Origin: Singulisphaera sp. GP187
GTDB lineage: Bacteria > Planctomycetota > Planctomycetia > Isosphaerales > Isosphaeraceae
Assembly (NCBI RefSeq): GCF_900129635.1
Contig: NZ_FSRB01000003.1
Location: forward strand, 372,001-436,000
Direction: 5' to 3'
DNA: 64,000 nt
In this document: positions 35,330 to 45,419 of the stretch, in pieces
How positions within the stretch are numbered: position 1 is the stretch's first letter
How the letters are laid out: each line of letters begins with the position of its first letter
Program-made: the position numbers and the translations under genes
The notes under the pieces: model-generated
What the model was told of the DNA's origin: nothing
The model's input: the letters and a program-made list of their open reading frames with translations, nothing else
Database searches by the model: none

Positions 35330-36769
35330 CTACTTGCTCTCGTCCTTGGCCGGAGTCGCATACGTCATTTCAGTCTTGGTGGCCCGGAACGCGGCTTCGA
35401 CGAGGGTCCCGGTCGTGTCGGGCGCAAAACCTTCGACAACCACCACATCGTGTCCACGGCGTTCGATGCGCGGGATGGCGTCCTTGGAGAGCTTCCGGAC
35501 GGCGTCAGTGGCCCCATCGACCTCGGCGGCAACCTTGGTTTTCTGGAAGTCGGCGTAACCGCGTTCGAACTCGCGAGCATCCTCCTCGGTGTCCCAGGTG
35601 GAGAACCAGACGAGGCCAAGTCGGTCGTCGGGGCCCTCGAAGACGGCGAAGCGATCACCGTCCCAGCCGGCCGCGGCCTTCTTGCCACCGTGGCGACGGA
35701 GCAGAATTCCCAGTTGCATCTCACCGACGACGTTGCGCCCGAGCTCGTTCCAGCCCGCGCCCGCCTCGAGTTTTCCGAGGTCGATGGCGGTGGGCGGATC
35801 GGGCTGATCCAGGTACTTCTCGGGGTGAAGGATCTGCTCCGTGGAGAGCGGAGGCCGTTTGTAGGCCAAGCTCAGCGCGGCCCAGCCGCCCTCGTTCGTC
35901 AGGTGAGCGCAGAAGACCAGACCACGAAGGTACGGGAAGATCATCGTCTCGGAGAGCACCACCGGGGCTTCGCGCAGGCTCGCCCCTCCGGCCAGTGGCA
36001 TGAAGGGCATCATCAGGCTGAAGACGCGGTCGAGTCCGGCGGCCGGCATCTGCGGCGCTTCCTTCCCGCTCCAGTCTTCCATCTGAGCCCCGAACATCGT
36101 CAAGGTCGCCTCGCCCTCGATCAACGCGGAGAGCGCCAGGTCACGATCGTCGTCCCGTTTGATCGCGGACTGCATCTTGTCGAGGTCGAAGTTCTGATCG
36201 GCCAGCGCATGGGTCAACTCGTGCGCGATGACCGTCTTGTTCTCATCCTTATCAAAACCGGTCGTCTTCCCCAGGAGCCGCTCGAGAAACGTCGGTGGCT
36301 TCTCGGCCTTGGCCGCGGGCTCCTTGATCAGGTGCATGGTCTTGGTCTTCGTGTCGTAGAAGGCGGCGATCTCCTCGGAGTAGACCTTGACCATCGCCTC
36401 CTTCAGGTTGAAGTTGCGCGGCAAGAGCCCCAGCACCTTCATGCCCAGCTCATTGGCTCGGAACTCGGCCGGAGTCATCTCGGCGTCAATCTCTTTAATG
36501 AGCATTGCGCTCATGTCTTCACGATTTGTGACGTCCCGCTTGACTTCATGTTTGAAGGGCAGCTTCCGCATCCCCGGGAGGAGTTGCTCAAACGCCCGCT
36601 TGTAGAGAACCACGGCTTCGGTTGTGTTTCCCTTGTCGGCCAGCGCATCGCCCTCGGCGAGAAGCTTTTTCCCCGTCGAGACGTTGGCGTCGAGGTCAGC
36701 GAAAACGAGGCTCGGGAGGAGGGAAACGCCTAGCACAATAGTCGAGAAGAGCCGACCAGTATTCGACAT
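35330..36769 (-). CDS. Secreted zinc metallopeptidase-like protein (HExxH)
   Basis: A 479-residue protein. Residues 1-24 are a signal peptide (FSTIVLGVSLLPSLVFA). A TPR-like helical pair follows (LLAEGDALADKGNTTEAVVL). The catalytic region has the zincin motif HELTHALADQ (about 187-196) and a downstream Glu in ALIEGEATL, the expected third ligand of a gluzincin. The rest has no recognised domain. It likely acts outside the cytoplasm on unknown substrates. ATG 36769 has AAGGA 8 bases upstream. Stop and start separations leave no evidence of a shared operon with apgM. Confidence 0.8.
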   Translation of the reverse strand: MSNTGRLFSTIVLGVSLLPSLVFADLDANVSTGKKLLAEGDALADKGNTTEAVVLYKRAFEQLLPGMRKLPFKHEVKRDVTNREDMSAMLIKEIDAEMTPAEFRANELGMKVLGLLPRNFNLKEAMVKVYSEEIAAFYDTKTKTMHLIKEPAAKAEKPPTFLERLLGKTTGFDKDENKTVIAHELTHALADQNFDLDKMQSAIKRDDDRDLALSALIEGEATLTMFGAQMEDWSGKEAPQMPAAGLDRVFSLMMPFMPLAGGASLREAPVVLSETMIFPYLRGLVFCAHLTNEGGWAALSLAYKRPPLSTEQILHPEKYLDQPDPPTAIDLGKLEAGAGWNELGRNVVGEMQLGILLRRHGGKKAAAGWDGDRFAVFEGPDDRLGLVWFSTWDTEEDAREFERGYADFQKTKVAAEVDGATDAVRKLSKDAIPRIERRGHDVVVVEGFAPDTTGTLVEAAFRATKTEMTYATPAKDESK

Positions 36770-36931
36770 AGACTGTCCTTTTACAGGGAGTCCGGAAAAG
36801 TCTGTCCGTAAAATCGTCCCGCTGAGCGCCTCTTTTTGCTGGAATCACGGTTCCCAAAGACCGGTGCCTCTGGCGTCAAACGGTCGCCCAATCGGGACTA
36901 AACAATGCGGACGTGACGTTTCGAGCCTCCT

Positions 36932-38097
36932 TTAGTGTGGCCTCTGCCCATTAGTGGAAGTCGGAACCGGGGCGGAGCCGGCGACCGCGCGGCCCGCGGC
37001 CGTCGGCGGGGGGATCGCGATCAGGATCCGCGCCGCCCGAACCCGGACGTCGTCTCCATCCCGCGGCCCTCCCGGGGTCCCCAGGAGCCGATCGACGCCG
37101 TTGGCAACGTAGTCGAAAATCATCGTCTCGGGATAGCCCCAGGCCCGCATCATCTCGACCTTAACCTTCAGAGTCGAGCGTGCATAGGTCGTCGACACGA
37201 TCTTGTTGATGTGCGCTCGAATCTCCGGCAAGGTGGACCGGCCGTACTCGTTACAGAGCGCTTCGATGTCTTGACCGATGTTCGGCCGCCGAGACTTCAA
37301 CAGATCTTTGAGGGCTTTATGGAAGGGGATTCGGCTGGCCTCGGCCTTCTTGATCATCCGGCCGACCTCGAGAAATCGCGCCTGGGGTTTCAGATCCTCA
37401 ATTTTACGAATCTCCTCCGCCTTCCGTGCCGCTTCGTCGCGAATTTCGCCGAGGATCTGCTCTTTTGTGACCTCGGGGGTGGCTCGGCGACAGCCACCGG
37501 TGGAACCGGCGGCGCGGCAACCACCCTGGGCTCCGGTTCGATTTTCACGATGGCGATCGGCTTCCGAATTGACACGGGCTCGGAGTCGCGTCCCCCCTCC
37601 GCGCTCTCCGCGGCGGGAGTCTCGGGCTTCTTTTCGATCGCGGGAGCAGATTCGGCCCCATCGTGACGACCGGCCGGTGCGGGTGAGCTGGCCGCACTCG
37701 CGGCCAACGGTGGCATCAGGTCGTCGAGATCGGGGAGTTCCGGCAGCGCGGAGGCCGCCGCGAGAGTTGATGGCGCGGGCGACGCCGCAGCCGATTCGCT
37801 GGGAACCGCGGCCACCGCGGGGCGCGCCGGCTCGACCGACGCGGGCCGGTCCGGCTTCGAGTCAACCAGCGCAGTCGGAATCGGCGGCGGCACCGGGGGG
37901 GGGACGACGATCGGCGTCTCGCGGCGGGAGACGAGAATCCCCAAGACCGCGAGCAGTATCAGGAGCGGCGGAACCAGGAGCGAGGGGAAACCCCGATCGC
38001 GGTACTCGATGACGACCTTGGGCGGAAGCGGGGCCGCCGTTGGTTCGGGCGGCGCGGGATCCTCGCCTTCGATCGAGAAGTCCGGTTCGTCGATCAT
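36932..38097 (-). pseudogene. Frameshifted membrane-anchored Pro/Ala-rich protein
   Basis: ATG 38097, with GAGGACC upstream, starts MIDEPDFSIEGEDPAPPEPT. One membrane helix follows (SLLVPPLLILLAVLGILVS, residues about 40-58), then a long Pro/Ala-rich linker. At a run of five Gs (37475-37479) the frame is lost. One base added there would join it to a frame reading PEVTKEQILGEIRDEAARKA and then a folded C-terminus (KALKDLLKSRRPNIGQDIEA, LKVKVEMMRAWGYPETMIFD) ending at 36932. The homopolymer suggests an assembly or sequencing error or a fresh mutation. Function is unknown. Confidence 0.7.
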
Positions 38098-38173
38098 CGT
38101 GGTCCTCGCTTCAACGTAGCCAGCCTGAGAAGAACGATGCCCAACACAACATCCAAACTGTAGGGGGATTCGA

Positions 38174-39715
38174 TCATCCGCCCCCTGAACCCGCCACGCC
38201 GGTCCCCCGGATCGTCTGCCCCCGCGGGTCGAGCATGGCCTCGATCTCCTGGACCGTCGGGTAGTTCCCCTTCTTCTTGAGGGTCTCGGCCGACGCCGAG
38301 CCACCGAGGGCCGCCTCGACTTCCTCGGCAGTCTTCCCTACCAAGCTCAGCGCGATCTCACGGACGTTGACCTTGTCATGGTAGGCCTTCTTGGCGATGG
38401 CCGAGGCGTTGTCATAGCCGATTCTGGGGGCCAGGGCGGTGCACATCGCCAAGCTCCGTTCGATCTGGTCGCGACATCCTTCCACGTCGGCTTCGATCCG
38501 GACCACACCCACGACGCTGCTGCCCGCGAGGAACTTCTCGGCATCGACGCATTTGTCGGCCAGGTGCTCCGCTGCGTTGGCGAGCAAGTCGATCGACTGA
38601 AGCAGGTTGTAGGCCAGCACCGGCATCATCACGTTGAGGTCGAAGTTCGAGCCGAGGGCATTGGACCAGGCGATGGTCGCGTCGTTACCGACGACCTGGG
38701 CGGTGACCATCATCACGGCCTCGGGAATCACCGGGTTGACCTTGGCGGGCATGATCGAGCTGCCCGGTTGGAGCTCCGGGATCTGGATTTCGCCGATCCC
38801 GCACCGGGGACCCGAGGCGAGCCAGCGAATATTATTGGCGATATTGGAGAGGCTGATCGCGACCGTTTTGAGGATCGACGAGACCTCCACGGCGGCGTCG
38901 CGGTTTGCCATCGCCTCGAAGGTATTCGCCGCCGGTCGGAACGACAGGCCCGTATCCTGGCTCAGCTTCGCGGCCATCCGTTTCGGGAACTCGGCGTGGG
39001 TGTTGATCCCCGTGCCCACCGCGGTCCCGCCGATCGCCAGCTCGACGAGCGATTCGCGACTTCGGTTCAGCCTCAAGAGTCCCTGATAGACCTGCGCGGC
39101 GTATCCCGAGAATTCCTGACCGAGCCGGATCGGGACGGCGTCTTGAAGGTGGGTCCGGCCGATCTTCACGACATCGTCGAAGGCGCGAGCTTTTGCCTCG
39201 AGTCGTTCGTGAAGGTGGGTCAGCGCGGGGCTGAGGTGCTTCTCGATTGCTTCCAAGGCGGCGATGTGAATCGCCGTGGGAATCACGTCGTTCGACGACT
39301 GCCCCATATTGACCGCGTCGTTGGGGTGAACCGGCGACTTGCCTCCCCGAACGCCGCTGTTGAAGAACTCATTGGCGACCCCGGCGATCACCTCGTTCGC
39401 GTTCATGTTGGTCGAGGTGCCGCTGCCGGTCTGAAAAATGTCGACGACGAATTGATCGTCGTGCAACCCATCAGCCACGGCTTGGGCGGCCAAGACGATC
39501 CGTTCGCCGAGTTCGGCTGGGAGCAGGCGGAGATCCATATTGACCTGGGCCGCGGCTTTTTTGATCAGCCCCAGCGCCCGAATGAACGACCGAGGGAACC
39601 GGAGCGGGCTGACCTGAAAGTTCCTTCGGGCCCGTTCGGTCTGGGCTCCATAATAGGCCTCGACCGGAACGTCCATCTGTCCCATCGAATCCTTTTCCAC
39701 GCGAGTCTTGGCCAA
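38174..39715 (-). CDS. fumC: Class II fumarate hydratase
   Basis: A 513-residue class II fumarase. Marks are DIFQTGSGTSTNMNANEVIA, KIGRTHLQDAVPIRLGQEF and the superfamily signature GSSIMPAKVNP. It hydrates fumarate to malate in the TCA cycle. The C-terminus is longer than in common FumC enzymes: the final 40 residues (GNYPTVQEIEAMLDPRGQTI and a Gly-rich end) fall outside the usual family length of about 460-470. ATG or GTG near 39715 begins MAKTRVEKDSMGQMDVP. No other TCA genes lie nearby. Confidence 0.94.
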   Translation of the reverse strand: MAKTRVEKDSMGQMDVPVEAYYGAQTERARRNFQVSPLRFPRSFIRALGLIKKAAAQVNMDLRLLPAELGERIVLAAQAVADGLHDDQFVVDIFQTGSGTSTNMNANEVIAGVANEFFNSGVRGGKSPVHPNDAVNMGQSSNDVIPTAIHIAALEAIEKHLSPALTHLHERLEAKARAFDDVVKIGRTHLQDAVPIRLGQEFSGYAAQVYQGLLRLNRSRESLVELAIGGTAVGTGINTHAEFPKRMAAKLSQDTGLSFRPAANTFEAMANRDAAVEVSSILKTVAISLSNIANNIRWLASGPRCGIGEIQIPELQPGSSIMPAKVNPVIPEAVMMVTAQVVGNDATIAWSNALGSNFDLNVMMPVLAYNLLQSIDLLANAAEHLADKCVDAEKFLAGSSVVGVVRIEADVEGCRDQIERSLAMCTALAPRIGYDNASAIAKKAYHDKVNVREIALSLVGKTAEEVEAALGGSASAETLKKKGNYPTVQEIEAMLDPRGQTIRGTGVAGSGGG

Positions 39716-40065
39716 GGCTCTACTCTCCCCCCGTCTTGAGTTGGATCCAACCGATGGGCTTGAGCGCTCACGTCCTCAAGGGCCAGCAGCCTCACACGGA
39801 ATTTTATGGTAGCAGATTCGCGCACTCCCCGCAGGTCCAGACACCATTCCCACCGGCTGGTCAACCCATCAGTGCTTGATGATCTTCAAGGGCCGTCCGC
39901 ACGCACAGTGAACGTCCCGGCGTCTGCCCGTTGGAAATGACTACGACGGCCCGCCAGTCGGCGTTCGCCCCAGAACGCGAGACGGCCCGCGCCGGGAATC
40001 TTCATTCCCGACGCGGGCCACACGTGGATCGGATCAAACCGCGAGGCCCGTGAGCCGTCGCACGT
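39716..40065. other. Intergenic region between fumC and the TPR gene
   Basis: 350 bp containing a strong hairpin (39984-40019) and the fumC promoter region. No gene was recognised. Confidence 0.5.
39984..40019 (-). terminator. GC-rich terminator hairpin after the TPR gene
   Basis: GGCCCGCG (39984-39991) pairs with CGCGGGCC (40012-40019), and inside it CGGGAAT pairs with ATTCCCG. The stem is nearly continuous and lies 47 bp after the TPR gene stop. There is no T-run. Confidence 0.5.
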
Positions 40066-43000
40066 TCAATTCGCCTTCAAACTCAGCTTCTTCATCACCG
40101 ATTCCAGGTCACTGGCCATCGTCGGGCTGAGCCGATCGCGGCCGGCGATCGCCTTTTCGAGATAGGTTCCCGCCTGGGTCACACGACGTCGGTCAGACGC
40201 AACGAGTTTGCCCATATGATAGTTCAGGACGGGGTGGTCGGGCGACTTGCGAAGTCCCTTGGCGTAGGAATCTTCCGCCTCGCGGGACCGGCCAGTCGCC
40301 TCCTGGATCGAGCCAACGGTGTCAAAGAACTCGCCGGGCAAGGTTCCCGGGTCGACCCGTTTGAGGAATCCGTTGGCCAGTTCGAGGGCCTGTGCGCTCC
40401 GTCCCAGGTGGGTGTGGAGAATCCAGGCCTTGTTGTTGATCGCCTCAACGGAATTGGCGGCAGACTTCAAGACGAGGTCATATTGCTCGACCGCCTTCTC
40501 GAAGTAGGGCTTGGCATCGGCCGAATCCTTGGTCTTTTCGGCGATCGAAAGCAGCAAGTCGCCGTAGTTGAGGTGGACGAGGGGGACGTCGAGCTTCGAC
40601 GCCGCCTTCTTGGCCCAGGGAAGGGCGGCCGTCAACTGGCCTCCCTTGTGGTAGCCCACAGCGATGGCGAGCAACATGTTCCCCTTCTCGTCGGAGTCGC
40701 CAACCTGGGCGGCCACCTTCTCCGCCTCGGCGAGTTCCTCGCTGGTCGCGGGGCGGCCATCCTCCCGCGTTTCGCTGAGCCGCTGAACCAGGAGGGCCAG
40801 GCCTGCCGCATCCTCAGGGTTGGCTTCCACGGCCTCCTTCAAGGTCGCAATCGCCTGCTTCCGATCCTTGAGGAGGATCTGGATCTCCGATTTCTCGTGG
40901 TAGGCCTCGGCGAACTTGGCATTCTTGCGGATCGCGGCCGTGAGCGCCTCGATAGCTTCGGCGCGGTGGGCGGCCACCTTCGAGTCGGATCCGGGCTGCG
41001 CGGCGGTCGCTCGGGCCAGGAGCAGGACGGCGTCGGGCTGGTCGTTGTCAATTTCCAAGACCCGCTTGGCCTGGCTCATCGCTTCGGCGTACTCGTTCAG
41101 CTTCAGCTTGGCCTGGCCGAGCAGGAGCTGGACGTCCAACTGCCTCGGGTTCCGTTCGAGGGCTTCGGCGTAGGCCTCGGCTGTCTCCCGAATCCTCCCC
41201 TGCGCGGCGTAAATCCTGGCCCGGGTCAGGGGACCGCTCGAGGAGCCCTTGGCGATCTTATCCATCTCGTGGGTGATCGCCGTGGCGCGGGTGAGGTCGC
41301 CACGTCGCGCAGCGAGGTCGCATTCCGCCTGGAGGAACGTCAGGTCGGTCGGGAAGCGGGTGCGGAACTCACGGATCATTCCCGCGACCTTCTCATTGAG
41401 GGTCTGCTCGACGTCCGGCTTGTTCAGTTGAGACGCTTGGATCGCTTGGAGCCCGACGACTCGGACCAAGTTGGCCGCGACCAGGGAATCCTTCGGGTTA
41501 TCGTCCAGGAGCTGGCGAAGCACTCGTTCGGCGCCGGTGAAATCATTGTGCTTGCTGTAAATCTCCACGAGCATTCGCCGGAAGACCGGCTTGGGCCCCG
41601 CCTCGGCCTTGGCCTCGACGTAAGCGATGGCCGCTTTGTCCCCTTGGGTCGACCGGAGCACCCGGTACTTGGCGTGAACCAGCTCCATTGAGTCGGGCTG
41701 TGCGATCAGGCCCGTTTCAATGGTCGCCAGGGCACGGGCCGTGGCGTCTTCCTTGGGGGGGGTTAGGGAATCCACCGCCGCCAGCATGAGATAGAAAACG
41801 GCGGGGGGTTTCTCCTTGGTGGTCGCGGCGATCGCCCGCTTGAGCAGCGCGGCAGATTCTTCGAACTTCTTGCCCCGAGCCAGGATGTAGGCCCGAGAAA
41901 CGACCGCGGGCGGATGGGCCGGGTCGACCTGGATCACGTAATCGAGCTGAGCGAGTGCCGCGGCGTCCTCGTCATGAACCCGATAATAGTTGGCGCCTCG
42001 GACCCGTTCGTCGAAGGTCGGCTTGTTCTTCGTGTCGTTCAAGAGCGAGGCGATTTCCCGCTTTGCGGTCGCCCACTCGCCCTTGGCCGAGTACGCCGTG
42101 ACGAGTTGCCAGCGGTCGGCGCGGCTCAGGCCGCCGAGGTTGTTTTGGCCGTTGCCGCGGAGGACTTCGAGCCGATTGATCGCGCCGTCGGGGTCGCCCG
42201 ATTCGAGCGCGATCGCTGCCAGGGAAGACTCGGCGGCGGTCAACAGCGAGAGACCGCCGTCCACCTCCTTGGTCGGCTTGGCCCGGGCGATTTCTTCGAG
42301 CGATTCGCGCGCTTCCTCGGTGGCTCCGGTGCGGCTATCGAGCTGAGCCTTCCAGAACTGGACGAGCTTGTTGCCCGGATCTTTCTTGAGGGCGGCCTCA
42401 AAGTGCGTGACCGCGCCGGTCAGGTCGTTCTCGTCGAGCGAGAGCTGGGCATCGAGAAGGTCGCCGATCGCGGCTTCTTTCCAGCGTGACCGGATCTTGG
42501 CGATGGTGGCGGCGACCGCGGCGTGGTCGTGCTTGCGGAGATCGAGCAGGGCGAGCTGAACGAGCGGCCCGGAGTTGTCGCTTCGATCGGCCACGCTCAG
42601 CAGGACCTTGCGGGCTTCTTCGGGCTTCTTGAGCGTGTCGGAGAGCAGTTGGGCTCGTGTCAGCGTGATCCCGATGTTGTCGGGGTTGCGGGTGATAAAG
42701 TCGGCGAGGACAGCGTCCGCCTCCTCGATCTTTTCCGCTTTCACGAGCATGGCCGCGTCGAGCCCCACCAGCTCATCGCTATCGGGGAATTGCTTCCTCG
42801 CCTCGTCGAGGATGGTTCGCGCCTCGGTGTGTTTCCCCTGCTCGTCAAGGATCAGGACCGCGAGGTGCTCGGCGGCCGGTCCCCCCGCGCCCTGCTTCCG
42901 AAGGGAATCGATCCGCTTGAGGGCTTCCTCCGTTTTTCCAAGCTGACCCTCGATCTGGGCCAGACGGAGTTGGACGGGAGGCGTAGGCGTCTCGCCCTTG

Positions 43001-44706
43001 GCGAACGACTTCTCGTATTCCGCGAGAGCGAGCTTGAGGTCCTCGGGACTGCGCCGCGCCTGGTGGACTTCGCCGTTCAACAGGTGGAGCGTCCCCGCGA
43101 GCTCGCTCGGCAGACGGCCCTGGGCCACCTGGGCGAGAAGGCTGTCGACGATCGGCGCGGCCTCTTCGGGGTATCCCGCCTGCACGATCGACCAAGCCGC
43201 CCAGATCTGATACTGGGGTTCGAGAGTCCCCATTTGCATCGCCCGCTGGAGATATTGCCGGCCAAGGCCGGACTCCAACGAGAGGACCAAGGCGACCCCG
43301 TAACGTGCCTGGGCCTCGGCGAACTCAGGAAGCTGAGTCGCCGCGAGCTTCAAATGGTTCAGAGCGCTGGCGCGGAGCTTCAGTTGCGCCGGATTCGGCG
43401 CGGTCGGCGGCGTCTTTTTTCGGCCCGTCCCACTCACCCCGGAGTTTTCCAGCTCGATCGAGCCCAGGAAGAGATGCCCCAGCCCCTGGTAAATCGTGGA
43501 GGAAGACTCCACGAGCTTGGCGATATGCGGGTTGGCCTTGGTGAAGCGGTCGGCGTCTTCGGCATTGCTCAGAGCCACCTCAACCGCGATGGTGTGCAAC
43601 CCGAGCACGGTCTCGGCGTTGTTCGGGCGAGCGGCCGACGGCAGTCGGAGGGCTTTCTCAACCAGTGCGAGGCACTGGTCCCGCTTGGCTCGAAACCGCA
43701 GATGTTCGGCATAGCTCAGGTAGACCTGAAGCTCCGGCCGGTTGGATTCCTCGAGCGCCTTCTGAAACAGGCTTTCGACGTTTCCATCGATCGCATCGAC
43801 CAGACTCACCAGCGAGTCCCTCGTTTTCGGCTCCGAGGTGGAAGCGATCCGGAGCAGCGATTTCTGGACCCCTTCCAGAAGAGCGCTGAGCCGAGCGAGC
43901 CGGGTCGGCGCCAGGGGCGAGTCCCCGAGCACGGTCTGCACCTCGGCCTGAAGGGCTTTGACCCTCTCGGCCAACGCGTCCAACTCAGTGGGTTCGGTCG
44001 TCAAGACATCGAGCTCACGAAGCCGGAGCAAGGCCATCCGATCGACCAGGTCGGCATCGGCGGGAAGGCTCAGCGTTCTCCCCTGCTTCAACGCCTCGGC
44101 GACGGCCGCCGAATCGCGGAGCTGCTGGGCGAGCTTGGCCTTGATCCAGGTGATCCGGACCGGCGCAGCCTTGGCGGCAACAAGTGCGTCGAGGTGGCGC
44201 TTGACGTCGGGAACCTTGGGCGCCTTATCTTCCAGCTCCTCGGAGGCGAGCATGTAGCGGGCGTCACCGTTGCTCGGTTCCAACCCATGAAGCTCGCCCG
44301 CCCAGAGGAGGATGTCGGGCCGGACGCCTCGCTTGACGGCATCGGCCAGCAAAAGCCGGCGCGGTTCCTTCAAGGTCTTGCCGTATCGGGCCGCGGCGAT
44401 GAGTGACTCGATCCTGCCGTACTGGATCTCCGGCTTCTTCTCTGGCGGCACTTGCTCGGCCCACTCACCATACATCTTGGCGATCTCTTCATGGATCGCG
44501 GCGTTCCGCCCATCCTTCTGAAGAGCGCGCTTGTAATGGATCAGGGCCTTCTCGTACTGCTTGGCGGATCGCGCGGCCCTCGCCTGGGGCAAGATATCGC
44601 TCGACCCTTGTGGGATGAGGGTGTAGGCAATGGCGACAACGCCAACTATGGCGATCACAAGAAACAGTCCGGAGAGGACCAGGAGGGGTTTCCAGCGGAC
44701 GGTCAT
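40066..44706 (-). CDS. Giant membrane-anchored TPR protein (1546 aa)
   Basis: A 1546-residue protein. One membrane segment sits near the N-terminus (LLVLSGLFLVIAIVGVVAIA, residues about 7-26). The rest is almost entirely tetratricopeptide-type helix pairs, for example KQYEKALIHYKRALQKDGRN, LAEYEKSFAKGETPTPPVQL, ALERNPRQLDVQLLLGQAKL and SREAEDSYAKGLRKSPDHPV. It has no catalytic domain that I can see. Such proteins act as scaffolds on the periplasmic or intracellular side of the membrane, often in secretion or envelope assembly; it recalls PrsT/PEP-CTERM-type TPR proteins in design. ATG 44706 has AAGGAG 8 bases upstream. It is alone on its strand here. Confidence 0.85.
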   Translation of the reverse strand: MTVRWKPLLVLSGLFLVIAIVGVVAIAYTLIPQGSSDILPQARAARSAKQYEKALIHYKRALQKDGRNAAIHEEIAKMYGEWAEQVPPEKKPEIQYGRIESLIAAARYGKTLKEPRRLLLADAVKRGVRPDILLWAGELHGLEPSNGDARYMLASEELEDKAPKVPDVKRHLDALVAAKAAPVRITWIKAKLAQQLRDSAAVAEALKQGRTLSLPADADLVDRMALLRLRELDVLTTEPTELDALAERVKALQAEVQTVLGDSPLAPTRLARLSALLEGVQKSLLRIASTSEPKTRDSLVSLVDAIDGNVESLFQKALEESNRPELQVYLSYAEHLRFRAKRDQCLALVEKALRLPSAARPNNAETVLGLHTIAVEVALSNAEDADRFTKANPHIAKLVESSSTIYQGLGHLFLGSIELENSGVSGTGRKKTPPTAPNPAQLKLRASALNHLKLAATQLPEFAEAQARYGVALVLSLESGLGRQYLQRAMQMGTLEPQYQIWAAWSIVQAGYPEEAAPIVDSLLAQVAQGRLPSELAGTLHLLNGEVHQARRSPEDLKLALAEYEKSFAKGETPTPPVQLRLAQIEGQLGKTEEALKRIDSLRKQGAGGPAAEHLAVLILDEQGKHTEARTILDEARKQFPDSDELVGLDAAMLVKAEKIEEADAVLADFITRNPDNIGITLTRAQLLSDTLKKPEEARKVLLSVADRSDNSGPLVQLALLDLRKHDHAAVAATIAKIRSRWKEAAIGDLLDAQLSLDENDLTGAVTHFEAALKKDPGNKLVQFWKAQLDSRTGATEEARESLEEIARAKPTKEVDGGLSLLTAAESSLAAIALESGDPDGAINRLEVLRGNGQNNLGGLSRADRWQLVTAYSAKGEWATAKREIASLLNDTKNKPTFDERVRGANYYRVHDEDAAALAQLDYVIQVDPAHPPAVVSRAYILARGKKFEESAALLKRAIAATTKEKPPAVFYLMLAAVDSLTPPKEDATARALATIETGLIAQPDSMELVHAKYRVLRSTQGDKAAIAYVEAKAEAGPKPVFRRMLVEIYSKHNDFTGAERVLRQLLDDNPKDSLVAANLVRVVGLQAIQASQLNKPDVEQTLNEKVAGMIREFRTRFPTDLTFLQAECDLAARRGDLTRATAITHEMDKIAKGSSSGPLTRARIYAAQGRIRETAEAYAEALERNPRQLDVQLLLGQAKLKLNEYAEAMSQAKRVLEIDNDQPDAVLLLARATAAQPGSDSKVAAHRAEAIEALTAAIRKNAKFAEAYHEKSEIQILLKDRKQAIATLKEAVEANPEDAAGLALLVQRLSETREDGRPATSEELAEAEKVAAQVGDSDEKGNMLLAIAVGYHKGGQLTAALPWAKKAASKLDVPLVHLNYGDLLLSIAEKTKDSADAKPYFEKAVEQYDLVLKSAANSVEAINNKAWILHTHLGRSAQALELANGFLKRVDPGTLPGEFFDTVGSIQEATGRSREAEDSYAKGLRKSPDHPVLNYHMGKLVASDRRRVTQAGTYLEKAIAGRDRLSPTMASDLESVMKKLSLKAN

Positions 44707-45419
44707 CGGGCTCATCTCCTTCAGCTCATGGTGCCGGACCGCGACGATCGTGGGGACTCCCGAACGCTCGACCATCCGGGTCTGAGGTGCGGACCAAAGG
44801 TGCGCGGCGATGGAAAACCAGTCGGAGCAGGGGCGTGGCAGCCTGAAACGTGGTACGCGCTCAGACCGGGATCGGTCTCAACCCGGACCGAGCTCAGCGG
44901 ACCTGACGCAAGGGAACGGACCCCGTTCCTTCACGCTGCCGAGAAACGAATCATGCCGGAAGCGGGGCGACTCACGAAGGGAGTGCGAATTCTGAGAGGG
45001 AGGGGGGAACGGCAATGCCTTCTGCCCTGATACCTCAGCGAGGTCGCAATCCGTTGCAGTTCGTGCACCAACATCCAGGCAAGGTGCCAGGATAGAGACT
45101 CCGCTCTGAGACTTCAAGAAAATTCGCCCACTTCCGGCGCGGGCGCGTCACGCTCGAAATCACTTCGTGGCCAGCCCTTTGATTCGAAATCCAGGCGCGG
45201 AAACTGACAAGCCTTCCAAAAAAAATGACACGTTCCGCTTGATGACTGGCCCGCCCCGGCCAGGGATCCAAAACGGAACGTGTCGAAGGGGAACCGCGCG
45301 TGCTCATCAACCGCCGGAACGTTTTCGACCTGAGTGGCTGAGGATCGCCCACCACGCAGGAGAAGGGGGCCAGGTGGCCCTGGTCCCCGGACCTGACGTT
45401 GTTCGCGGCCAAAGCGCCG
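44707..45419. other. Intergenic region before the TPR gene
   Basis: About 710 bp. It includes the terminator of the upstream gene (45218-45284). The remaining 500 bp should hold the TPR gene promoter. I recognise no further gene or RNA. Confidence 0.5.
45218..45284 (-). terminator. Rho-independent terminator after the thioredoxin-YHS gene
   Basis: On the minus strand GACACGTTCCG (45284-45274) pairs with CGGAACGTGTC (45237-45227), and inside lies a GGCCGGGGCGGGCC stem. It is followed at once by A and eight Ts (plus-strand As 45218-45225). This is the clearest factor-independent terminator in the window. Confidence 0.8.

Noticed and set aside
33935..36733. Very long plus-strand open frame of over 900 codons
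   Set aside because: It lies opposite apgM and the metallopeptidase, which have clear families on the minus strand. High-GC codon use leaves the opposite strand open; the sequence has no recognisable domain.
37475..37479. Programmed ribosomal frameshifting at the five-G run
   Set aside because: No slippery heptamer with downstream structure that I can support; a base error or mutation is simpler.
42523..44406. Long plus-strand frame across the TPR gene
   Set aside because: Antisense shadow of the TPR repeats; no start context and no domain.
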